Assembly: GCF_003853645.1 (NCBI RefSeq)
Contig: NZ_QTPO01000044.1
Span: forward strand, 1 to 64,000
Direction: 5' to 3'
Length of the DNA stretch: 64,000 nt
Source of the DNA: Burkholderia sp. Bp9143
GTDB lineage: Bacteria > Pseudomonadota > Gammaproteobacteria > Burkholderiales > Burkholderiaceae
Shown: piece by piece, positions 7,617 through 15,321 of the stretch
How positions within the stretch are numbered: the first letter of the stretch is position 1
Layout of the letters: every line of letters starts with the position of its first letter
Program-made: the position numbers and the translations under genes
Notes under the pieces: generated by a model
Database searches by the model: none
The model's input: only the letters and a program-made list of their open reading frames with translations
Told to the model about the DNA's origin: nothing

Positions 7617-8348
7617 ATCTGATACGTCATTGGGCACTTCCCCCTCGCCCGTACCTTTCCAATGCGAGATTGTTGAGGCTAGCTGCGCACGGTTTCCACG
7701 CAGGCGGCAAGTCTGTGGGCAAACGATAATGTCGGTGACAACTGACCGAAGGAATTGACGAGCACACGAATTCGTCGGGTCGGAAAGCACCTCGCGTGCA
7801 ACACGAAGGAATTTGTCACATTGTGCCCGCCCGAACTTCCTGAAGGGTATGTGGGCGGCCTTTCGCATTTGTACTTCGTGCAAAAGGTATCCCACGGGGA
7901 ACGGCTGCGCTTGATGTAGCACGGGCGAGCGCAAGCGAACGCCGTGTGTTATGGCGTGCCGTTTTGTCCAACGCGACGGACTTATCGCGGCTCGCACAGA
8001 CCGTAAAGGTAATCCTGCCGTCGTGCCGTCCTGCCGTCGTGCCGTCGTGCCGTGGGACGAGAAGCGCGGCCACGAGTGCTTGTTCGTGGTGCGGGAAATG
8101 GAACATCCCGAAATTGATGCCCACGGCATCAAAGCCGCAGTCCGGGTGGACTATTCTTCTACTCGCAGTCGACCGAGCTACCGCCGGAATATAACGCCCG
8201 GGCCAGGAGGGACAACCGATTGAAGGCGGAAAACCCTGACCTGAACTTTTCGGCCAGGGTTGCAGAAGAAGGGGCATCGTATTCTGTCGCCATGCTCGCG
8301 AGGGGCGTGGCTCATTTCAGTCTACTTGCTTTGCGGAACCGGGTTGCA
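7617..8348. other. Gene-free stretch (732 bases) beside the island
   Basis: Both strands contain only open frames without conserved character or a good start site, and several are antisense to one another. The one distinct structure is an octamer repeat near 8015. I see no RNA gene or terminator of note. Confidence 0.5.
8015..8054. repeat. Octanucleotide tandem repeat, five units
   Basis: Five consecutive 8-base units alternate CTGCCGTC and GTGCCGTC, the last ending GTGCCGTG. The array lies in non-coding DNA and the unit length is not a multiple of three. Copy number is likely to vary between strains by slippage. Confidence 0.8.
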
Positions 8349-8843
8349 TCAACTACAACTGATTCCCTTGCCGCTCACAAATGTCCGGCTGGTCGTTCCG
8401 GATAGCACGCCATCGGCATCGACCTGATTTGTCGTATCTATCAGTGTAACGTCGGTGTAACTCACGCACGCCAGCGCGAGGGTTTGCCCAGATGGGCAAG
8501 AGAGCGTTGTGTTCGCCGGCGGCCCGACTGTGATGCTGGCTATGACCCGACCATTCTTGGGCTGTACGTTACTGAGAGATGCGCTGAGAGCCGATGGGCC
8601 CACCTTGTTGCTGGCCGCAGGATGGTTGCCGCCGCCATTGAAGCATGCATACACGGCGGTGGCCTGCGCGGTCAGCGTGTAATTTACGTTCTGGTTTCCG
8701 AGACCGGCTTCATCGAAGGCGACAACAAGCGCCCCACTGTCGGCAACACTCTCGGTCGCACTCATGAAGTGCGCCCCTGCTGTCGCGGCCAAAGCCGTAG
8801 CCGCAGCAACGGCAAGAGCCGCCGCTATTGTTATTCGTTTCAT
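8349..8843 (-). CDS. Small secreted protein of unknown function
   Basis: The start at 8843 gives a clear Sec signal peptide (MKRITIAAALAVAAATALA, cleavage near ATAGA-HF), and GAGG lies just upstream of the ATG. The mature domain of about 138 residues is beta-rich and Gly/Thr/Ser-rich. It has four cysteines (VYACFNGG, TLSCPSG, LACVSY and a C-terminal SCS) that could form two disulfides. The pattern FDEAGLGNQNVNYTLTA..ATA.YAC.NGG resembles small exported proteins I recall from actinobacteria and some Burkholderia, with no known function. No partner genes adjoin it; the surrounding DNA is gene-poor and AT-rich on its 5' side. Export to the periplasm or outside is inferred from the signal peptide. 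Confidence 0.8.
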   Translation of the reverse strand: MKRITIAAALAVAAATALAATAGAHFMSATESVADSGALVVAFDEAGLGNQNVNYTLTAQATAVYACFNGGGNHPAASNKVGPSALSASLSNVQPKNGRVIASITVGPPANTTLSCPSGQTLALACVSYTDVTLIDTTNQVDADGVLSGTTSRTFVSGKGISCS

Positions 8844-9422
8844 ATGAGCCTCGCACACAGAAAGTGAAACATCAAAGTCACGCTTGCCCACACCACTTAA
8901 GCAAGCCTGGATTCAGCACTTCCATATTTGATAAGAAGGTTTTTCCATAGACTCTCCTTGACGGTGAATCGTCATCGATATGGCTTTTATCATTAAATTT
9001 TCTAAGCCAAAACTCGTGCTTCAATCATCCGAATAATTGGTCTGGTTTTGTAATAATAATATCTGCAACTATTTGTGATGATGTGCCGAGCGGTAGTGGC
9101 GCAACAAGTTGGCAGAAGGTATTGTTGGATTATTGGAATTTCAAAAATAACCATTGCGCGCTACCGCGCCTGAATTGAACGGGTCGCATACGGGGGTTGG
9201 GTATTGCCTGATGAGGTGTCGACAAAAGTGGGTGATGAATTGTCTTTGAGGGGGTGGCCTCCAATTGGCCTTGTTAGCTTTAAGAATAGGGTGCGTTACA
9301 AGAAGTTTCATTTTGATTTTTCGTCGCGGGTGGAGTTGTTAGGGGCAGTGCTATCCCGATGCACGGAAAATTTAATCATGATAATAATATGTATCGGGAA
9401 AGATTTAATGATGCGCAGTTGA
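8844..9422. other. AT-rich gene-free region
   Basis: From about 8900 to 9420 the base composition falls well below the rest of the window, with many A/T runs. Open frames such as one at 9204-9422 have no family resemblance. The region contains the promoter area of the secreted-protein gene on the minus strand and may mark foreign DNA or an H-NS-bound segment. Confidence 0.5.
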
Positions 9423-10139
9423 ATGCGCCACCCCGGTGCAGTTGCTTGCAGCAGGCGATCCACGTGGCGCCCCAAGGCCCGCATCGACGCGACCCGCGCT
9501 GGCGCGTACGCGGACGAATGCGAATGGCTGGCCGCGCAGCCGGGCGGCGAAGCCAGCTTCGGTGCATTCCGTCAGCTGGTTGACTGCCGTGTATCCGAAT
9601 ACGCGAACGCGTTGCGTGACCGCGACTGGTTTTGGGCCCCGGGCGAGATGCGGGCGCGGCTGGTTGCGCGCGCGATCGCGCTGATCGTGCTCGGCACGGG
9701 TGCGGCGAAGCTCGCCGTCGGACTGAGCCGCGGGCGGGCCGTGCCGCTGCTCGTGATCAGCATGGCGGCGTTTGCAATTGCCTACCGAATCGTCGCAGGG
9801 CGGTTGACCGGATTCGGGCAGGGTGGGCTGACGGTGGGGGCACGAGTGGCGCTCGACGCGCACGGAAGCGCACATCGCGACGCACCCGAATCGGCGGACG
9901 CGCTGTTATCGGCGGCCGCGCTGTCGGGTGCCGGTGTACTGGCAGGCGCCGCGTGGGCCGCATATTCGATCGTCCTCGTGGAGCCGCCGCCGATGCCGCC
10001 GACGGCGGTGCGCGGCGGTGGGTCTACCGGTCCCACGTACAGTTCGAGCGACTACGGAGCGAATTGCTCGTCGTCGAGTTCGTGCAGCTCCAGCTCGTGC
10101 AACTCGAGCAGTTGCGGCGGATGCTCATCGAACAGCTGA
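9423..10139 (+). CDS. TIGR04222-like membrane protein with Cys/Ser-rich tail
   Basis: The 238-residue product has two hydrophobic spans at about 83-118 (ALIVLGTGAAKLAVGLSRGR then PLLVISMAAFAIAYRIV) and a weaker one at 165-188. The first two match the pattern I know as the TIGR04222 membrane domain. The last 30 residues are almost only Ser, Cys, Gly and Asn, with cysteines at regular four-to-six residue spacing, as is typical for this family. The N-terminal hydrophobic segment usual in full-length members is not seen, and the first 25 residues are arginine-rich and unconvincing. The gene may therefore be 5'-truncated or start upstream in another frame. The family's function is unknown; some members occur near peptide-modification genes, none of which is present here. 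Confidence 0.65.
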   Translation: MRHPGAVACSRRSTWRPKARIDATRAGAYADECEWLAAQPGGEASFGAFRQLVDCRVSEYANALRDRDWFWAPGEMRARLVARAIALIVLGTGAAKLAVGLSRGRAVPLLVISMAAFAIAYRIVAGRLTGFGQGGLTVGARVALDAHGSAHRDAPESADALLSAAALSGAGVLAGAAWAAYSIVLVEPPPMPPTAVRGGGSTGPTYSSSDYGANCSSSSSCSSSSCNSSSCGGCSSNS

Positions 10140-10504
10140 CGGGCCCGGCATCGCCCGCCACGGGCTGCCATCGGCAGCGCGGCGCGTTTCATTGCCCGAA
10201 CAGCCGCGCGTAACGGGCTCAGATCGGCGCATCGCTGTCGCACGCGCTTCGTTACTCTGTCATCGGAGGCCGCTCGCGCCGAAACCGCGCTTCGTTTCGC
10301 CTGGACTCGCCCGTGCCGCTCCTCCGTGACGAACCGTGGCTCTGTCGGCCTTCCATCGCGATGTCTGCTCCTGACGGCACACCGCCCGCCGCCCCGGCGA
10401 GGGCGCCACGACAACCGGATAATGGAGGAGGGAGCGGACGCAGGCGGCATTAGCGACGCATTTCGCGGGCTGCCGTGCAGTCTTTTCGTATCGTCGAGGT
10501 TCTT
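10140..10504. other. Intergenic region before the sugar acyltransferase gene
   Basis: About 365 bases without a convincing gene. GAGG at 10495-10498 is the ribosome binding site for the GTG start at 10505. No clear promoter or terminator was recognised. Confidence 0.5.
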
Positions 10505-11167
10505 GTGGAAAACATCGTCATCGTCGGCTCGTCCGGCCACGCAAAAGTCGTGATCGACATCGTCGAGCAGGCAGGCCGATACCGGATCGCCGGACTGATC
10601 GATTCGTTCCGGCCCTGCGGCGAGCAGACGCTCGGCTATGCAGTGCTGGGCACGGAACACGACCTGCCGCGCCTGATCGACGCGCACCGGATTGCGGGGC
10701 TGCTCGTTGCCATCGGCGACAACTACGCGCGCGAAAAGGTGACGGCCGGCCTTGCGGCCATCGCGCCCGGCGTGCCGTACGTGTCGGCCGTGCACCCGGC
10801 TGCGCGCGTAGGCAAGGCGTCGACGATCGGTGCAGGCACGGTCGTGATGGCCGGTGCGGTGATCAATCCATGCTGCATGATCGGCGAAGGGTGCATCGTC
10901 AACACGCATGCGTCGCTCGATCACGACGGCGTGATGGACGATTTCTCGAGCGTTGCGCCCGGCGCCGTCGCAGGCGGCAATTGCCGGATCGGACGCGGTG
11001 CGGCGATCGGCCTCGGGGCGATGCTGCGGCACCGGATCTCGGTTGGCGAGCACAGCGTGGTCGGCGCAGGCGCGGTCGTGCTGCGCGACGTCGAGCCGTA
11101 CACCGTCGCGTACGGCAATCCGGCGCGGCGGATCCGCGACCGCGACGTGGGCGAGCGTTACATGTGA
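10505..11167 (+). CDS. NeuD/PglD-type sugar O- or N-acyltransferase
   Basis: The start is the GTG at 10505 with GAGG six bases before it. The N-terminal Rossmann-like part begins ENIVIVGSSGHAKVVIDIVE, the nucleotide-sugar binding start of the NeuD/PglD family. From about residue 90 to the end there is a left-handed beta helix built of hexapeptide repeats (VGKASTIGAGTVVMAGAVINPCCMIGEG and so on). The end, VAYGNPARRIR, is typical of acetyl-CoA-dependent hexapeptide transferases. It is convergent with the DegT aminotransferase gene 10 bases away. The set suggests acylation of an amino-deoxy sugar that the OGT-like enzyme then puts on flagellin. The acyl group cannot be read from sequence. Length 220 residues is normal. 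Confidence 0.85.
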   Translation: MENIVIVGSSGHAKVVIDIVEQAGRYRIAGLIDSFRPCGEQTLGYAVLGTEHDLPRLIDAHRIAGLLVAIGDNYAREKVTAGLAAIAPGVPYVSAVHPAARVGKASTIGAGTVVMAGAVINPCCMIGEGCIVNTHASLDHDGVMDDFSSVAPGAVAGGNCRIGRGAAIGLGAMLRHRISVGEHSVVGAGAVVLRDVEPYTVAYGNPARRIRDRDVGERYM

Positions 11168-11177
11168 GCGAGTCGCG

Positions 11178-12317
11178 TCAGTTGGCGATCAGCTCGACGA
11201 TGCGATGGATCTGGTCGTCGGCGAGCGCCGGATAGATCGGCAGGCACAGCACCTTGCGCGAGGCGTCGCTGGCGACGGGCAAGTTGTCGCGATTCGCGGA
11301 CGGCAGCCCGCGATACATCGGGAATTCAGAAATCAGCGGATGGAAATACCGCCGCGCATAAATGTCGTATTCACGCAGCTTGCGGTAGAGCGCGTCGCGA
11401 TCGAGCGGATGGTCTTCGTCGACGAGGATCGCGAAATACGCGTGGTTCGCAACGGTCTGGCCGCCGTGCGGCACGCAGCGGATGCCGCGCACGTCGCGCA
11501 GCAGCGCGCGGTACAGCGCGTCGATTTCCCGGCGGCGGGCGAGTGCGCTGTCGATGTGCTGAAGCTGAAGCATGCCGAACGCGGCGTTGATCTCGCTCAT
11601 CTTGCCGTTGATGCCAGGCGCGACGACCGTGACCTCGTCGACGAAACCGAAGTTCTTCAGGTGATCGATGCGCTGCTTCGTTTTCGCGTCGGGGCATATG
11701 ATCGCGCCGCCTTCGAACGTATTGAAGACCTTCGTCGCATGGAAGCTCAGTACCGACAGATCGCCGTGAGCGAGCACGCTGCCGGTGCCGGTCTGCACGC
11801 CGAACGCGTGGGCGGCGTCGTAGATCACGCGCAGGTTGTAGTTGTCGGCGATCTTCTGGATTGCGTCGACGTCGCACGGATTGCCGTAGCAGTGCACGGG
11901 CATGATCGCGGTGGTCTGCGGCGTGATCGCCGCCTCGATGCGCGCCGGATCAAGGTTGAGTGTGCCGGGTGTGACGTCGACGAACACGGGTTTGATGCCG
12001 TTCCACAGCAGCGAATGCGCGGTGGCGACGAACGAGTACGGCGTCGTGATCACCTCGCCGTTGATACGCAGCGCCTGCAGCGCGGTGACGAGCGCGAGCG
12101 TGCCGTTCGTGAACAGCGACAGGTGCGGCACGCCGAGATACTCGCACAGCGCACGCTCGAATTGCTGATGGAACGGGCCGCCGTTGGTCAGCGTCCGGCT
12201 TTCCCAGATCTTTTCGAGGTACGGCACGAAGTCTTCGAGCGGCGGCAGGTGCGGTTGCGTGACGTAGATGCGTTCGTCGGCCTGCGGGGTGATGGCCCGA
12301 AGCGGAAGCGCGCTCAT
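11178..12317 (-). CDS. DegT/DnrJ/EryC1/StrS family sugar aminotransferase
   Basis: This 379-residue PLP enzyme has the normal family length. The PLP-binding lysine is K196 in SFHATKVFNTFEGG, the ring-contacting aspartate is D167 in VIYDAAHAFG, and the substrate-facing TTPYSFVATAHS lies at 91-102. Family members convert nucleotide-linked keto-deoxysugars to amino sugars. The closest type by feel is the VioA-like group that makes dTDP-4-amino-4,6-dideoxyglucose. It lies 27 bases downstream of the OGT-like glycosyltransferase gene on the same strand and probably shares its transcript. The match to flagellin glycosylation with a Qui4N derivative described for B. cenocepacia is an inference from context and memory. 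Confidence 0.9.
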   Translation of the reverse strand: MSALPLRAITPQADERIYVTQPHLPPLEDFVPYLEKIWESRTLTNGGPFHQQFERALCEYLGVPHLSLFTNGTLALVTALQALRINGEVITTPYSFVATAHSLLWNGIKPVFVDVTPGTLNLDPARIEAAITPQTTAIMPVHCYGNPCDVDAIQKIADNYNLRVIYDAAHAFGVQTGTGSVLAHGDLSVLSFHATKVFNTFEGGAIICPDAKTKQRIDHLKNFGFVDEVTVVAPGINGKMSEINAAFGMLQLQHIDSALARRREIDALYRALLRDVRGIRCVPHGGQTVANHAYFAILVDEDHPLDRDALYRKLREYDIYARRYFHPLISEFPMYRGLPSANRDNLPVASDASRKVLCLPIYPALADDQIHRIVELIAN

Positions 12318-12344
12318 GCGTTTCTCCTGGATATCACTTGGCAG

Positions 12345-14702
12345 TTACGCGGGTTGTGCCACGCCGGGCGCCACGCTGGCGTCGTGTTCGTCGCTCGTGG
12401 GCATCGCATCGAACGGCGCGGGCGGTGCGCCGGCACACCAGCGGCGCCACATCGTGCGTAGTGCGGCCGACAGCCCCGCCGCGACGATTTCTGGCCGGAA
12501 CATCGGCGATGCGGCGCTGCGTTGACGCAGCGTGCTGCGCACGTCGGCAAGCGCGAGCAGGTTGTTCGACCAGTCGACGCCAATGCGCACGAAGTCGTCG
12601 CGGTCGCGCGCGACGAATGCGTCGAGCCCCGCATGCGGTTGCCCCATGACGCCGCCGCGGCTGGCAGCGGTCGCGCCGGGCAGCGTGATCGTCGGAACGC
12701 CCATCCACATGGCGTGCAGCGTCGTGGTGCCGCCCGCGTACGGGAACGTATCGAGACAGATGTCGACGTGATGATGCTGCTGCAGATAGGCCGCGAGCGG
12801 TGCGCGCGGGCGGAAGTCGAGCCTGTCGGGGGCGATGCCTTCGGCCGCGAACCATGCGCCGACGCCCCCGTCGCTGCCGTCCTCGGGCATGCCGGCGATC
12901 AGCATTCGCGCATTCGGCACCGCCTTCAGGAGTTCAGACCAGAGCGCGATCACCTCCGGGTGCATTTTGTTCAGGCGGTTGAAGCTGCCAAACGTGACGT
13001 GACCGTTGCGGAACGCCGGGAGCAGGTTCACGGGCGGTGCGGATTCCGTCAGCCGGAATGGCGCGATTGCCGGCAGATGGACGACCTTCTCGGTGAACTG
13101 GGCCTCGATCTCGCCGCGCGGCACGAGGTGGCGGTCGGCAAGATAGTAGTCCATCGCGGCAAGCCCGGTCGTGCCCGGGTAGCCGATCCAGCTCGCCTGC
13201 ACGGGCGCCGGCTTGCGCGCAAAGGTCATCAGGCGGTTGCGCGCGGTATGGCCGGACAGGTCGATCAGGATGTCGATGCCGTCGGCGCGGATCTTTTCCG
13301 CCAGCGCTTCGTCGGTCATGCCCCATACCGAATGCCAGTGCGCGACGTGGCTGCGCATCCGCTGCGTGGTCGCGTCTTCGATCGTGAAGTTGTAGTAGAC
13401 GTGGAGAATCAGGCGTTCCTCGCGCGCAAGTTCGGCGAGCACCGGCTCGAACAGCGTCGCGACCGCGTGATGGAACAGGTCCGCGGAAACGAAGCCTACC
13501 TTGAGCGGCCGCTGCGGGTCGCGCGGGCTGTCGTGGCGTGGCCAGTGCGGGCGCAGCGGCGTCCCCCACTGCTCGCCGAAGCGGCGATGCTGCTCGAACA
13601 GTGTCTTGCCATCGATCTCCGGATTGTGGGTCAGGGAGAACAGCAGGTTGTGGAAGGCGCACGCGTTGTTCGGCTGGCAGTCGAGCGCGTGCCGGAAGCA
13701 GGCTTCCGCATCCAGGGTGCGGCCTTGGTCGGAAAGCACGACCCCGAGCGTGTTGTGCATTTCGCCGATCCGGGGCGCGAGTTCCGCTGCGCGCCGGCAA
13801 TGGGTTTCGGCGTCGGCGGCGCGGCCGCGCGCGAGCAGCGTCATACCGAGGATACGGTGTGCATCCGCGTATTCCGGCGTGAGTTCGATTGCGCGGCTGC
13901 ACAGCCTTTCCGCTTCGTCCAGCGCACCTTTCATGCGCAGGATGTCGGCGAGTGTCGTGGCGACCAGGCTATCGTCGCGGGACAGGCCGAGCGCCCGGCG
14001 CAGCGGCGGAATGGCGTCGTCGTAGCGGCCTTTCGCGTGCAATGCGATGCCGACGGCGCGCCATCCGACCGGATCGTCCGGGAAGCGTTGGGTGAACGAC
14101 TGGGCGAGGACGAGCGCATCGTCGATTCGACCGCTGTCATAGATCCGGTTCAGCTCGTCGACCTGCCTCTGGCTCGGCGCTTTCGCGCGCTTGCGCGGGT
14201 CGAAATCCGGACGCGCGGCAACGGCTTCTTTCGTGAATTCCGGCTGCGGCGCCGGCTCGCCCGTGCTCGGTGCGTCCTGCGTCGATTGCGCGGGCCGGGA
14301 CATCTGATAGATCAGCGTATCGACCGCCGGCCCGTGTAGCCCGCGTTTCTGGGCCATCTCCAGCATCAGCCAGGCGGCATCGGTCTGGCCGGCGCGCCGC
14401 AGCGCATCGATGTAGCTGGCCCAGTACTGAAGCTCGTTCGGATTCGCGCCCAGCGCCGTTTCCAGATAGGGCAGCGCATCCTCGTGCCTGCCGCGCTGGA
14501 TGGCCATCAAGCCGAGGTTGTAGTTGACATCCGCGTGCTGCGGGCGCGCATCGAGCACGATCCTGTAGAGCGCTTCCGCCTCGTCGAACGCACCGCGCCG
14601 ATGTTCGTCGAGCGCGCTTTGAAGAACGGTCTGCAGATCCGATTCGAACTGGATCTCCTCGGGCAGGAGGATGACCTCGGGCGGGGGCGGAGTGAGCGTC
14701 AT
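12345..14702 (-). CDS. TPR / OGT-like protein glycosyltransferase (probable flagellin glycosyltransferase)
   Basis: The 785-residue protein from ATG 14702 has N-terminal tetratricopeptide repeats (about 25-130 and 190-360, for example AEALYRIVLDARPQHADVNYNLG). A C-terminal GT41/SPINDLY catalytic domain starts near KVGFVSADLFHHAVA. It continues through the donor-site region with DICLDTFPYAGGTTTLHAMWMGVPTITLPG. OGT-type enzymes transfer sugars to Ser/Thr of proteins in the cytoplasm. Its place next to fliT-fliD-fliC and a sugar aminotransferase makes flagellin the obvious substrate, as reported for the equivalent B. cenocepacia locus. A terminator at 14889-14920 separates it from fliDT, so it needs its own promoter in the 14703-14888 interval. 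An in-frame extension to 14885 is non-conserved. Confidence 0.88.
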   Translation of the reverse strand: MTLTPPPPEVILLPEEIQFESDLQTVLQSALDEHRRGAFDEAEALYRIVLDARPQHADVNYNLGLMAIQRGRHEDALPYLETALGANPNELQYWASYIDALRRAGQTDAAWLMLEMAQKRGLHGPAVDTLIYQMSRPAQSTQDAPSTGEPAPQPEFTKEAVAARPDFDPRKRAKAPSQRQVDELNRIYDSGRIDDALVLAQSFTQRFPDDPVGWRAVGIALHAKGRYDDAIPPLRRALGLSRDDSLVATTLADILRMKGALDEAERLCSRAIELTPEYADAHRILGMTLLARGRAADAETHCRRAAELAPRIGEMHNTLGVVLSDQGRTLDAEACFRHALDCQPNNACAFHNLLFSLTHNPEIDGKTLFEQHRRFGEQWGTPLRPHWPRHDSPRDPQRPLKVGFVSADLFHHAVATLFEPVLAELAREERLILHVYYNFTIEDATTQRMRSHVAHWHSVWGMTDEALAEKIRADGIDILIDLSGHTARNRLMTFARKPAPVQASWIGYPGTTGLAAMDYYLADRHLVPRGEIEAQFTEKVVHLPAIAPFRLTESAPPVNLLPAFRNGHVTFGSFNRLNKMHPEVIALWSELLKAVPNARMLIAGMPEDGSDGGVGAWFAAEGIAPDRLDFRPRAPLAAYLQQHHHVDICLDTFPYAGGTTTLHAMWMGVPTITLPGATAASRGGVMGQPHAGLDAFVARDRDDFVRIGVDWSNNLLALADVRSTLRQRSAASPMFRPEIVAAGLSAALRTMWRRWCAGAPPAPFDAMPTSDEHDASVAPGVAQPA

Positions 14703-14888
14703 GAAATCGATGCGCGGAGTGGCGGGATTGAAGCCGATTATGCGGCGGGGCGTGTTTCGCCGAAGGTGCGAGATGAAGCAGAAACACCCGGCTGTTTGAA
14801 GGTTCGGTGCGGCGCAGCGGCCCACGCGGCCGAGGGTGCCTCGCGCGCGACCCTGGGCGGCGCCCGGCCCGGTATGGTGGCGCACCCG

Positions 14889-14920
14889 GCAATAAAAAAG
14901 CCCGCACGAAGCGGGCTTGA
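14889..14920 (-). terminator. Rho-independent terminator after fliT
   Basis: A perfect 8-bp stem (AAGCCCGC/GCGGGCTT, loop ACGAA on the plus strand) is followed on the minus strand by six T. It lies about 80 bases after the fliT stop, in the right orientation to end the fliD-fliT transcript before the glycosyltransferase gene. Confidence 0.85.
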
Positions 14921-15001
14921 GGCGAACGAGCGCGCAATGACTTCAGCGCGTATGTATTAGTTGTCTTTTTCGGCCGGGGCGTTGTAGAGAAGCCGCCGGC
15001 A

Positions 15002-15301
15002 TCAGATCTGCGCGACTTGCTGATACTGGCTGACCGAGCTGACGCGGCCCAGTGCTTCCTGGTATTCCGCCGACAACTCGGTCCGCGTGATCTGCGCGTT
15101 CGCGAACACTGCCGCGTCTGCTGCCTGGATCTTGCGGATCGCATCCAGCACTGCGGGGTCCTGCGTCGACGTCAGCATCGCAAACAGCGGCGAGCGCGCC
15201 TCGGCGAGGCGCGCGGCCTCGGGCCAGTCGGCCATCGAGGCGGCATGTTCGATGGCGCGGGTCAGCGATGTCAGGCGTTCGATCAGCGTGGCTTGGTCCA
15301 T
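15002..15301 (-). CDS. fliT: Flagellar protein FliT-like chaperone
   Basis: This 99-residue, all-helical acidic protein starts MDQATLIERLTSLTRAIEHAA. Its place directly downstream of fliD (20 bases) and its size fit FliT, the export chaperone that binds the filament cap protein FliD and, in enterics, also inhibits FlhDC. Sequence conservation in FliT is weak, so position carries most of the weight. The helical hairpin pattern (three to four helices) is consistent. It shares the fliD transcript and is followed by the terminator at 14889-14920. Confidence 0.75.
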   Translation of the reverse strand: MDQATLIERLTSLTRAIEHAASMADWPEAARLAEARSPLFAMLTSTQDPAVLDAIRKIQAADAAVFANAQITRTELSAEYQEALGRVSSVSQYQQVAQI

Positions 15302-15321
15302 GGCAGTGTTTCCCCGTTTTA

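Noticed and set aside
7530..8132. 200-residue open frame on the minus strand over the tRNA fragment
   Set aside because: Its translation RLGSNQQPLPSEG is the well-known artefact of reading a tRNA 3' end backwards, and the rest has no protein character.
7951..8223. 90-residue open frame across the octamer repeat
   Set aside because: No ribosome binding site or known motif; it passes through the repeat and overlaps other equally open frames on the opposite strand.
9204..9422. 72-residue open frame in the AT-rich pocket
   Set aside because: No start signal, no motif, and a hydrophobic end that arises from A/T-rich codons.
12522..14339. A 605-residue open frame on the plus strand through the glycosyltransferase gene
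   Set aside because: Composition is dominated by Arg, Val and Ala without domains; the minus-strand gene has TPR and GT41 motifs.
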